Of a stretch of DNA of 64,000 bases, positions 24,744 through 32,398 are shown in pieces. The stretch lies in NCBI RefSeq assembly GCF_039645565.1, contig NZ_CP147914.1, forward strand, positions 620,001 through 684,000. Direction: 5' to 3'. The notes beneath the pieces are model-generated. The model did no database searches, was not told where the DNA came from, and was given only the letters and a program-made list of their open reading frames with translations. Source of the DNA: Sulfurimonas sp. HSL1-2. Its GTDB lineage: Bacteria; Campylobacterota; Campylobacteria; Campylobacterales; Sulfurimonadaceae. Position numbers and translations under genes: made by a program. The stretch's first letter is position 1. Every line of letters begins with the position of its first letter.

Positions 24744-26678
24744 TTAACGGTGCTGCTGCGCGATACGGCGGAACTCCTCTTTGAGCGCGACAAAGACATC
24801 GACGATCTGCGGGTCGAAATGGATACCACGCCCCTCGACAATGATCGCCTCCGTCTTTTCGAATGAGAAGGGCTCTTTGTAGTAGCGCCGGCTGATGAGG
24901 GCATCATAGACGTCGGCCAGGGCCATCAGGCGCGCTTCGAGGGGGATCGCTTCTCCCGAGAGCCCCTGGGGATAGCCGCTTCCGTCCCACTTTTCGTGGT
25001 GGCCGTAGGCAATGTTGCGTGCGACACGGAGCATCTCGTTGTCGCGGTAGCTGTTGATGGCATTGTCGAGCATCTCCTTGCCGTAGACCGTGTGCAGTTT
25101 CATGGTTTCGAACTCTTCGGGCGTGAGTGCACCTGGCTTTTTGAGGATATGGTCGGGAATGCCGACTTTGCCGATGTCGTGCAGCGGCGCGGTATGGAAG
25201 AGCTGTTCGATATAGCCCTCATTGAGCGTTTCATTATAAGCCCCCTTCCGCGCCATCGCCATCGCAAGAAGTTTGACGTAATTCTTGGTCCGGATAATGT
25301 GGGCCCCCGTCTCCGTATCGCGGGTTTCTGCGACGAGGGCCATGCTATCGAGGGCCGCCTGGTGGGAGTGGCTCAGCTGTTCGTAGAACTGTTTGCGCTG
25401 GGTGTAGCCTATGACGGCGATAGAGAAGGCGGTGATAAGGAAACTGACGGCCAGCGGGGTCAGGAAATAGCCCGGCGCGATATAGAGGGAATAGGTCAAT
25501 GCCGTGACGGCGGCGGCACTGTAGAAGAGTGTCACGGTAACGAAGAAGACTATAATGGAGAGGTAGCGCCTGCGCCGGAACATGATCAGCGCTGCCATGG
25601 CACTCAGAAATGAGAGGAGCATGTTAAGCGGCGGCAAGATTTCCGGTTGGGAGATGAGGTCGCCGTTCATGAAGTTCTCGAGGAGCGTTGCGTGTATATA
25701 GATACCGGGCAGCGTCTCGCCGGGCGCTATCGTATAACGGTCATGCAGCCCTACGGCTGTGGCACCGACGAGTACGAATTTCCCCCGGATCAGGGCGGGA
25801 TCCACCCTGCCTCGGAGGAGGTCGACGGCGGAGATACGGCGATAGGCGTTACGGGGGTAGAAGCGGAGCAGAACGTTGGCGTGGGCGTCGGTGTAGATGC
25901 GGTGGTCGCCGAGCACCGCCTGGAGGCCGTAAGGGCTCTTTATCAGCTGCATTGTAGGCGGAAAGCGGCCCGATGTGAGGAGCATGGCCGCGGTGAGCGC
26001 GGCAACGGGCTCCTGCCGAAAGCGCATCGCCAGTGCCATCCGGCGGAAAATACCGTCGCGGTCCGCATGGGCATTAATAAAACCGGTTGAGCGTGCCTCT
26101 GCCTGCAGTGCGGGGATATTGCACAGCAGTCCGACACCGGTGTAAAGGGTATCGATCCCTTCGGCATCGATGCGGTACCCGGGCTTGTCGAAACAGACCG
26201 CCGTATCATCGTCGGTCTTGTTTTTCAGATAGAGCGGGAGCAGCAGCGGCAGGCTCCCGATCGTGTCGGCCAGCAGCGTGTCATTGTTGTAGAGCTGCTC
26301 CGGGAGCCCCTCGATGCGAAGGGCGAGACCGAAATAGTTTTGGTAGAAGTGTATCAGCTCCTGCGGCGACGTGCGGTCATTTTCAGGGAAGATAACGTCT
26401 GCCGCAATTTCCGCGGGCTTATAGGTGCCGATCTTCTCAAGCAGTTTGGCTGTCAGGACCCTGGGCCATGGCCACTGCCCCAGTGCTTCGAGGCTCTCGT
26501 CGTCGATCTCGACGATCACTGTTGCCGGTTCGCCGAGCTTGAGCGGAACGGTCGCTTCGGCGGCCCGTTTATAGAGATCATAGAGGAGATTATCGCTTTG
26601 CCGGAGCAGGGGGGTGCGGTAGGCGGCGAGGTAGAAGAGGAGTGTCACCGCCGCGACTGCCACATAGAATTTTCGCAT
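24744..26678 (-). CDS. CHASE2-HD-GYP sensor (putative c-di-GMP phosphodiesterase)
   Basis: 644 aa. One N-terminal membrane segment (residues 4-22) is followed by a periplasmic CHASE2 domain (VIVEIDDESLEALGQWPWPR to FVLVGATAVGLHDRYT, about 30-330), then three membrane segments (about 335-425). The cytoplasmic HD-GYP domain has intact HDIGKVGIP near residue 497 and HHEKWDGSGYPQGL near 558. HD-GYP enzymes hydrolyse cyclic di-GMP. It lies 4 bases after the OmpA-like gene, forming a trio with FecR and OmpA domains that probably supply the periplasmic input. Confidence 0.93.
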   Translation of the reverse strand: MRKFYVAVAAVTLLFYLAAYRTPLLRQSDNLLYDLYKRAAEATVPLKLGEPATVIVEIDDESLEALGQWPWPRVLTAKLLEKIGTYKPAEIAADVIFPENDRTSPQELIHFYQNYFGLALRIEGLPEQLYNNDTLLADTIGSLPLLLPLYLKNKTDDDTAVCFDKPGYRIDAEGIDTLYTGVGLLCNIPALQAEARSTGFINAHADRDGIFRRMALAMRFRQEPVAALTAAMLLTSGRFPPTMQLIKSPYGLQAVLGDHRIYTDAHANVLLRFYPRNAYRRISAVDLLRGRVDPALIRGKFVLVGATAVGLHDRYTIAPGETLPGIYIHATLLENFMNGDLISQPEILPPLNMLLSFLSAMAALIMFRRRRYLSIIVFFVTVTLFYSAAAVTALTYSLYIAPGYFLTPLAVSFLITAFSIAVIGYTQRKQFYEQLSHSHQAALDSMALVAETRDTETGAHIIRTKNYVKLLAMAMARKGAYNETLNEGYIEQLFHTAPLHDIGKVGIPDHILKKPGALTPEEFETMKLHTVYGKEMLDNAINSYRDNEMLRVARNIAYGHHEKWDGSGYPQGLSGEAIPLEARLMALADVYDALISRRYYKEPFSFEKTEAIIVEGRGIHFDPQIVDVFVALKEEFRRIAQQHR

Positions 26679-26682
26679 GGCG

Positions 26683-27279
26683 CTACCGGATCGTTATCTC
26701 GACACGGCGGTTTTTCGGTTCGTTGGTCTCATCCGGCGTCTGCACTTGGAGAAGGTACTCCCCCAGACCGTCGGTCTGGCATCGGCGCATCGCGACATGT
26801 TGTTGTTCAAGGAGTGTTCTGAGTGCCGATGCCCGTTTTTCGGAGAGGGCAAGATTGTAAGACGCACTCCCCGTCGTGTCGGTGTACCCCGTGATGGCAA
26901 CGTGGAGGGGACTCAACTCCCGAAGCAGCGGAAGGATCATGTTGAGATCACGGTGCGATTTCGGGGTAAGCTCGTCGCTGTTGTTTTCGAAATAGAGGGT
27001 GAGGGTCAACGGTGGAGGGGGGACCGCGGCGAAGGTGTCGGCATCGTCGGCGGTCAGTGCAGCATCCGAAACCGTTTCAGGCGTGCTGGGAGCTTTGGAG
27101 CTGCTCTCCAGACTGGTCCCCTCGTAGGGTGTATCAATGGTCACGCTTCCGCCTTCGGTGGTAACGATGATGGCATTTTGGCTTCTGTTGTTGTCCAGCA
27201 GGACGACATCCGTCCCGGAGGGTTCCATGACAAAGGCGGTGACGACAATGACGAGGGAAACAAGGAGAATTTCGACCAT
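26683..27279 (-). CDS. OmpA-domain protein with N-terminal membrane anchor
   Basis: 198 aa. N-terminal hydrophobic segment (VEILLVSLVIVVTAFVM) is followed by a beta-rich stretch and an Ala/Pro linker. The C-terminal OmpA/MotB-like peptidoglycan-binding domain (about 95-198) has LYFENNSDELTP, ITGYTDTTGSASYNLALSEKRA and NRRVEITIR. It should bridge inner membrane and peptidoglycan. The start is ATG 27279, one base after the FecR stop, so it is coupled. It is the middle gene of the trio. Confidence 0.9.
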   Translation of the reverse strand: MVEILLVSLVIVVTAFVMEPSGTDVVLLDNNRSQNAIIVTTEGGSVTIDTPYEGTSLESSSKAPSTPETVSDAALTADDADTFAAVPPPPLTLTLYFENNSDELTPKSHRDLNMILPLLRELSPLHVAITGYTDTTGSASYNLALSEKRASALRTLLEQQHVAMRRCQTDGLGEYLLQVQTPDETNEPKNRRVEITIR

Positions 27280-27280
27280 A

Positions 27281-27706
27281 TCAATGTACCTTTACGAAAA
27301 AGCGGGTGCCCCGCACCCCAATGGTGCCCTCTGGGACTCTGAAGGTGACGGATTCAGGGGAGAGCTTACCGATCTTGCCGGTCTCGACGATCGCGCTTCC
27401 TTCGCTCAAGGAGAGGTCGAAGCGGTAGGCTTTTTGGCTCGGTTCAAAGAGATAGTCGTCGATTTTCAGCACACTCTTGTGCCCGAGCGCGACCGTGCTC
27501 CCGTCGTTGAAAAGGATGCTAAGCGCCCCCTCTTTCCCGGTAAAAAGGATATCGCCTGGGTAGAGCTCCGCACCGCTGTCTTTCGGGGTGATGACGTCGC
27601 CTCCCCGGCGGATACCGACCTCGTTTTTCTGGCTGTCGAGTACGGCAACGGCCTCGGCGGACCACAGCTGGAGACTCATCAGGCACAAAAGGAGGAGGCG
27701 TTTCAT
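27281..27706 (-). CDS. FecR-domain periplasmic protein
   Basis: 141 aa with signal peptide (KRLLLLCLMSLQLWSAEA). The mature part is a single FecR domain: GGDVITPKDSGAELYPGDILFTG, GALSILFNDGSTVALGHKS and VPEGTIGVRGTRFFVKV. There is no anti-sigma N-terminal helix, so it is not a classical FecR regulator. First gene of the FecR-OmpA-CHASE2/HD-GYP operon; FecR-CHASE2 pairings also occur with adenylate cyclases. The ligand is unknown. Confidence 0.88.
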   Translation of the reverse strand: MKRLLLLCLMSLQLWSAEAVAVLDSQKNEVGIRRGGDVITPKDSGAELYPGDILFTGKEGALSILFNDGSTVALGHKSVLKIDDYLFEPSQKAYRFDLSLSEGSAIVETGKIGKLSPESVTFRVPEGTIGVRGTRFFVKVH

Positions 27707-27843
27707 GGTGTCACCTTAGACGGGGAGCATTTTTTAAAGATTGTATGACAAATTGTGTCTAATTGTCAAACTGATCTGCCCGGGGAAGGTAAGGATAGGC
27801 GTAGAGAATCCTGTCTGATGAGCGAATGGATAAAAGAAAGAGG

Positions 27844-28053
27844 TTAATGTCTGAAGAGATACATCAGCAGTGAGAGTATGATACTGACAACAATCATTGA
27901 GGTGATGGGGATAAAGAGACGGGCGTGTTCGTTTTCGACGCGGATGTCGCCGGGGAGTCTGCCGAACCAGCCGAACAGGCCGGGCATGAAATACAGCAGG
28001 AGGCCGACGACGACCAGCATAATGCCGGCAATGATCAGCCATTTTGCGATCAT
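27844..28053 (-). CDS. DUF2905 family membrane protein
   Basis: 69 aa with two membrane helices (residues 5-28 and 47-66). The loop PGLFGWFGRLPGDIRVENEHARLFIPITSM matches the DUF2905 signature GxLPGDIxxxxxxxxxxxPI. Function unknown. The ATG overlaps the SulP stop by 4 bases, so it is co-translated as the last gene of valS-sulP-DUF2905. Downstream to 27707 is a short AT-rich gap with no gene. Confidence 0.88.
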   Translation of the reverse strand: MIAKWLIIAGIMLVVVGLLLYFMPGLFGWFGRLPGDIRVENEHARLFIPITSMIVVSIILSLLMYLFRH

Positions 28054-29588
28054 ACGTTGACCGCGACCTTGTATGTGGGGTCGTTGACCTCATAGGTGCA
28101 GTGGGGGCCGGCGGCCTTGAGAAGCTTCTTGCAGTCTTCGCTGAGGTGCCGCAGGGTAAGCTGCTTGTTGGCATCCTCGTACTTGCGGGTGATCGTATCG
28201 ATCGCTTCGACACCGGAGGCGTCCATGACCCGGGCGTTGCGGAAGTCGATGACGACGCGCGGCGGGTCCCGGTCGATCGTGAAGGCGTCGAAGAAGCTTG
28301 CCGTCGAACCGAAGAAGAGGGGGCCGTCAAGCTCATACACCTTCGTGCCGTCCGCTTCGACCTGGCTTTTGGCATAGATACGTGCGTGTTTCCAGGCAAA
28401 GACGAGGGCGGAGATGATGACGCCGGAGATGACGGCGATGGCCAGGTCCTCCACGATGGTGATCAACGTGACGGCGACCATGACAAAGGCGTCGGAGCGC
28501 GGCATGTGCCGGATATGGCTGAAACTGCTCCATTCGAAGGTGCCGATGCTGACCATGAACATGATACCGACCAGCACGGCGATCGGGATAACGTTGAGCA
28601 CGTCGGTTAGCGACGCGACGAGCACCATCAGCCCGACGGCGGCGGTGACGCCGGAGAGGCGGCCGAGGCCGCCGGAGGTGTAGTTGATGATGGACTGGCC
28701 GATCATCGCACACCCCGGCATCCCGCCGAAGAGTCCGCAGGTCATATTCCCGGTCCCCAGCGCGATACACTCCTGGTTGCCGCTGCCGCGGGTGCCGCTC
28801 ATCTCGTCAAGGACAGCCAGGGTCAGCAGGGACTCGATCAGGCCGACAAGGGCCATGATGACCGCATAGGGGAGGACGACGAGGATGGCGCCCGGGTCGA
28901 GGATGAAGTCCGGAATGTGGAAAGAGGGCAGCTGACCTTTGAACGCGGAAAGGTTCGCCATGTCGCCGACGGTACCGGTCTGGAGGCCGAAAAGGTAGGC
29001 GACGAGGGTGAGCGCAACGATGGCGACGAGGCCGGCCGGGACTGCTTTGGTGTAGCGCGGCAGGACGAACATGATCAACATCGTGATCGCTACGAGGGCG
29101 TACATGATGACGCCTTCACCCTCAAAGAACTTGAACTGCGCCGTTGCGATGACGATGGCCAGACCGTTGACAAAGCCGTACATTGCCGGCTGGGGGACGA
29201 GGCGGATGAACTTACCCATCTTGAAGACGCCGAAAAGGATCTGGATCGCGCCGGTCAGCAGGGCGGCGAGAGTGACGTACTGCAGGACGCCCCAGGCGAG
29301 TTCCTCCCCGCCGAGCCCCTGCGAACGAAGCAATCCGGAGACCTCCAGGGTCAGGCCGATAAGGACGACGGCAACGGAGCCGGTCGCCCCGCTGATCATC
29401 CCGGGTTTGCCGCCGATGAGCGCCGTGATGAGGCCGAGGATAAAGGCGGTGTAGAGACCAACGATGGGGCTCACTTCGGCGATGAAGGCGAAGGCGATCG
29501 CTTCGGGCACAAGGGCGACGGCGACGACGAGCCCCGAGAGGACGTCGTTCTTGATGTTATCGGTACGGTAGTTCTGGAGGTTGAACAT
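28050..29588 (-). CDS. SulP-family inorganic anion transporter with STAS domain
   Basis: 512 aa, 10-12 membrane helices. The SLC26/SulP core reads VAVALVPEAIAFAFIAEVSPIVGLYTAF near the N-terminus. The C-terminal cytoplasmic STAS domain (about 405-512) has VVIDFRNARVMDASGVEAID, containing the DxSG site. Substrate may be sulfate, bicarbonate or another anion and cannot be fixed from sequence; no carbonic anhydrase or sulfate gene is adjacent. Start overlaps the valS stop (TGATG). Confidence 0.92.
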   Translation of the reverse strand: MFNLQNYRTDNIKNDVLSGLVVAVALVPEAIAFAFIAEVSPIVGLYTAFILGLITALIGGKPGMISGATGSVAVVLIGLTLEVSGLLRSQGLGGEELAWGVLQYVTLAALLTGAIQILFGVFKMGKFIRLVPQPAMYGFVNGLAIVIATAQFKFFEGEGVIMYALVAITMLIMFVLPRYTKAVPAGLVAIVALTLVAYLFGLQTGTVGDMANLSAFKGQLPSFHIPDFILDPGAILVVLPYAVIMALVGLIESLLTLAVLDEMSGTRGSGNQECIALGTGNMTCGLFGGMPGCAMIGQSIINYTSGGLGRLSGVTAAVGLMVLVASLTDVLNVIPIAVLVGIMFMVSIGTFEWSSFSHIRHMPRSDAFVMVAVTLITIVEDLAIAVISGVIISALVFAWKHARIYAKSQVEADGTKVYELDGPLFFGSTASFFDAFTIDRDPPRVVIDFRNARVMDASGVEAIDTITRKYEDANKQLTLRHLSEDCKKLLKAAGPHCTYEVNDPTYKVAVNV

Positions 29589-32212
29589 CAGGCTCCCTGC
29601 AGACTCTCGAGCTGGTCGAGGATCTTGCGCTGTTTGTTCTGGGCGTCAACGAGGGCTTCGCGGTTGGTGGCGACGACCTCTTCGGGTGCGTTGGCGACGA
29701 AGCGCTCGTTATTGAGCATCCCCGCCAGTTTGGCGATCTCTTTTTCCAGCTTCGCGTTCTGCTTCTCCAGCCGGTCGATGATCGGCGCGAGGTCGATGGA
29801 GCCGGTCGGGATGAAGACCTCGACCTTCTCCCCGACGTCACTGACGGCATTTTCCATCTTATCGGAAACGAAACCGACCTTCTCGACTTTTCCGAGGCGG
29901 CAGATGTAGGCATCCATCGCGTCGGATGTGACGGCATCCGTTTTGACGTAGGCCTCTTCGATCTTCTGGTTGCCCATATCGATGAGGGTCTTCGCGCGGC
30001 GGACGGTGACGATGGCATCCATGATGACGTCGAACATCGCCTCGATTTGCATATCGCGTTCGCCAGCAATGGGGTAGCGGCTGATCATGATGGAGTCGCC
30101 GTTTTCAAGCGACGTGCCGGAGAGCTCGTGGTAGAGGTACTCGGTCATGAACGGCATGAACGGGTGCAACAGCTTCATGGATGCTTTGAAGATGGCGCCG
30201 AGTTCCGGCACGCTCTCCTTGCTGACCTTGGAAAGCTCGATGCCCCAGTCGCAGAACTCGTTCCACAGGAAACGGTAGAGGACCGTGGCCGCGTCGTTGA
30301 AGCGGTACTCGTCGAGGAACCCGCGGGTTTCGACGACGGCGGCGTTGAAACGGCTCTGCATATAGCGTCCGAGATCCGTTGTGACCGTGATGTTTTCCAG
30401 GTCGTCGAAGGTCTCGACGTTCATCTGGAGGAACTTCGCCGCGTTGTAGAGCTTGTTGGTGAAGTTGCGGCTCAGTTCAAGTTTCTCTTCGCTGAGACGG
30501 ATGTCGCGCCCCTGGACGGCGAGGACGGCCAGGGTAAAGCGCAGGGCATCGGCGCTGTATTTTTCGACCATATCAAGCGGGTCGATGACGTTGCCCTTGG
30601 ACTTGGACATCTTCTGGCCGTGTTCGTCGCGTACCAGCGCATGCAGGTAGATGTGTTCGAAGGGGAGTTTGCCCATGAAGGTCTCGCCCATGAGCATCAT
30701 CCGCGCGACCCAGAAGAAGAGGATGTCGAAACCGGTGATCAGCAGGCTGTTCGGGTAGAAGTTCTTGAGATCGTCGCTCTCGAACAGCTTGTCCATGACC
30801 GGATCGCCGTTGCCCCAGCCCAGGGTCGAGAAGGGCCAGAGCGCCGAGGAGAACCAGGTGTCGAGGACGTCGGGGTCCTGGACGATGTTCTTGGAGGAAC
30901 AGTGCGGACACGCTTCCGGTTCCTCCTGCTGCGTCGCCCACTCGTGGCCGCAGTCGTTACAGTAGAAGACCGGGATGCGGTGGCCCCACCAGAGCTGGCG
31001 GGAGATACACCAGTCGCGCAGGTCGTTCATCCAGGCATTGTAGCTGTTGATCCAGTGCTGCGGGAAGAACTTGACGAGGCCGTCGTTGACTTTCTCGATG
31101 CTGCCGCGGGCCGTTTCGGCGCGGACGAACCACTGCTTGGAGATGTAGGGTTCGACGACGTTTTTACAGCGGTAGCAGTGGCCGACCTGGTGGACGTGGT
31201 CTTCGATCTTCTCGACGAAGCCTTCCTCCTCGAGGCGCTTGACGATGACCTCGCGCGCTTCGAGGCGTTCGAGCCCTTTGAACTCGCCGGCGAAATCGTT
31301 GAGGATCCCCTTCTCGTCGAAGACGGTGATGAATTCGAGGTCGTGGCGCTTGCCGACCTCGTAGTCGTTCGGGTCATGTGCCGGGGTGACCTTGACCATC
31401 CCGGTTCCGAACTCCATGTCGACGTGCTCGTCGGCGATAATTGGGATTTCGCGGTCGATCAGCGGCAGTTTGAGCTTCTTGCCGATAAGGGCTTTGTAGC
31501 GCTCGTCGTCCGGGTGGACCATGACGGCGGTATCGCCGAAGTAGGTCTCCGGGCGGGTCGTGGCGACGACGATGTGTCCGCTGCCGTCCGCGTAGGGGTA
31601 GCGGACGTGGTAGAAGTGGCCGTTGTGCTCTTCATACTCGACCTCGATGTCGGAGAGGGCACCGTCATGGGTACACCAGTTGACCATGTAGTTTCCGCGG
31701 ACGATCAACCCTTTGTCATAGAGGTTGACGAAGGCTTCCTTGACGGCGGATTTGAGCCCCTCGTCCATGGTGAAGCGCTCACGGCTCCAAGCGGGGGAGA
31801 CGCCCATCTTGCGCAGCTGGCCGACCATGATCCCGCCGGACTCCTCCTTCCAGGCCCAGACGCGTTCCAGGAACTTCTCGCGCCCGAGTTCCTCTTTGGT
31901 CGTTCCCTCTTCAAGCAGCTGCTTCTCGACGACGTTCTGCGTCGCGATCCCCGCGTGGTCCGTGCCCGGCTGCCACAACGTCTTGTAGCCGTCCATCCGT
32001 TTGTAGCGGACGATGATGTCCTGGAGGGTGAAAGTGAGGGAGTGGCCGATGTGCAGACGCCCGGTGACATTCGGCGGCGGCATCATGATGGCGAAGTTCT
32101 TGCCCTCTTTCTGGATGGCTCTGTTCCCGTCGATCTCAAAATAGCCGCGTTCTTCCCAGATAGGGTAGAACGCCGACTCGACGGATGAAGGATCGTAGCT
32201 TTTTTTTGACAT
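29588..32212 (-). CDS. valS: Valyl-tRNA synthetase
   Basis: Class I aminoacyl-tRNA synthetase (874 aa). HIGH motif in PPPNVTGRLHIGHSL near residue 46, KMSKS motif in GQKMSKSKGN near 530. The CP1 editing domain lies between them, and a C-terminal coiled coil (KQNAKLEKEIAKLAGML) is typical of ValRS. Start ATG 32212. Minus-strand TATAAT at 32289-32284 is the likely -10. Followed by overlapping SulP and DUF2905 genes. Confidence 0.97.
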   Translation of the reverse strand: MSKKSYDPSSVESAFYPIWEERGYFEIDGNRAIQKEGKNFAIMMPPPNVTGRLHIGHSLTFTLQDIIVRYKRMDGYKTLWQPGTDHAGIATQNVVEKQLLEEGTTKEELGREKFLERVWAWKEESGGIMVGQLRKMGVSPAWSRERFTMDEGLKSAVKEAFVNLYDKGLIVRGNYMVNWCTHDGALSDIEVEYEEHNGHFYHVRYPYADGSGHIVVATTRPETYFGDTAVMVHPDDERYKALIGKKLKLPLIDREIPIIADEHVDMEFGTGMVKVTPAHDPNDYEVGKRHDLEFITVFDEKGILNDFAGEFKGLERLEAREVIVKRLEEEGFVEKIEDHVHQVGHCYRCKNVVEPYISKQWFVRAETARGSIEKVNDGLVKFFPQHWINSYNAWMNDLRDWCISRQLWWGHRIPVFYCNDCGHEWATQQEEPEACPHCSSKNIVQDPDVLDTWFSSALWPFSTLGWGNGDPVMDKLFESDDLKNFYPNSLLITGFDILFFWVARMMLMGETFMGKLPFEHIYLHALVRDEHGQKMSKSKGNVIDPLDMVEKYSADALRFTLAVLAVQGRDIRLSEEKLELSRNFTNKLYNAAKFLQMNVETFDDLENITVTTDLGRYMQSRFNAAVVETRGFLDEYRFNDAATVLYRFLWNEFCDWGIELSKVSKESVPELGAIFKASMKLLHPFMPFMTEYLYHELSGTSLENGDSIMISRYPIAGERDMQIEAMFDVIMDAIVTVRRAKTLIDMGNQKIEEAYVKTDAVTSDAMDAYICRLGKVEKVGFVSDKMENAVSDVGEKVEVFIPTGSIDLAPIIDRLEKQNAKLEKEIAKLAGMLNNERFVANAPEEVVATNREALVDAQNKQRKILDQLESLQGA

Positions 32213-32283
32213 GGATGTCCCCGTATTCTGCGCTTGTTTGGTTCAGATTTTGAAATGAATGAAGGCGCTTAAATTTTAGGCGG

Positions 32284-32289
32284 ATTATA
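32284..32289 (-). promoter_or_regulatory. -10 promoter of valS
   Basis: TATAAT on the minus strand, preceded by CGC, 72-77 bases upstream of the valS ATG, in the space divergent to the helicase. Confidence 0.5.
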
Positions 32290-32326
32290 GCGAAACGGAG
32301 GTAAAATGCCGGACTCAACAGCGTTA

Positions 32327-32345
32327 GGCTGTCACCTTGACAGCC
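32327..32345. promoter_or_regulatory. Tight inverted repeat upstream of the helicase gene
   Basis: GGCTGTCA (32327-32334) and TGACAGCC (32338-32345) form a perfect 8-bp stem with a 3-base spacer CCT. In the preferred gene model it lies in the 5' leader, about 55 bases before the GTG. It may be an operator or RNA hairpin. Confidence 0.4.
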
Positions 32346-32398
32346 GAAACATCCCGCATCTCACCCGTAAGAGCGAAGCCTACCCGCAAAGGACAGCA

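Noticed and set aside
24549-24866. A 105-codon + strand frame with a hydrophobic stretch
   Set aside because: It overlaps the well-supported HD-GYP C-terminus, lacks a ribosome-binding site at its GTG, and matches no family.
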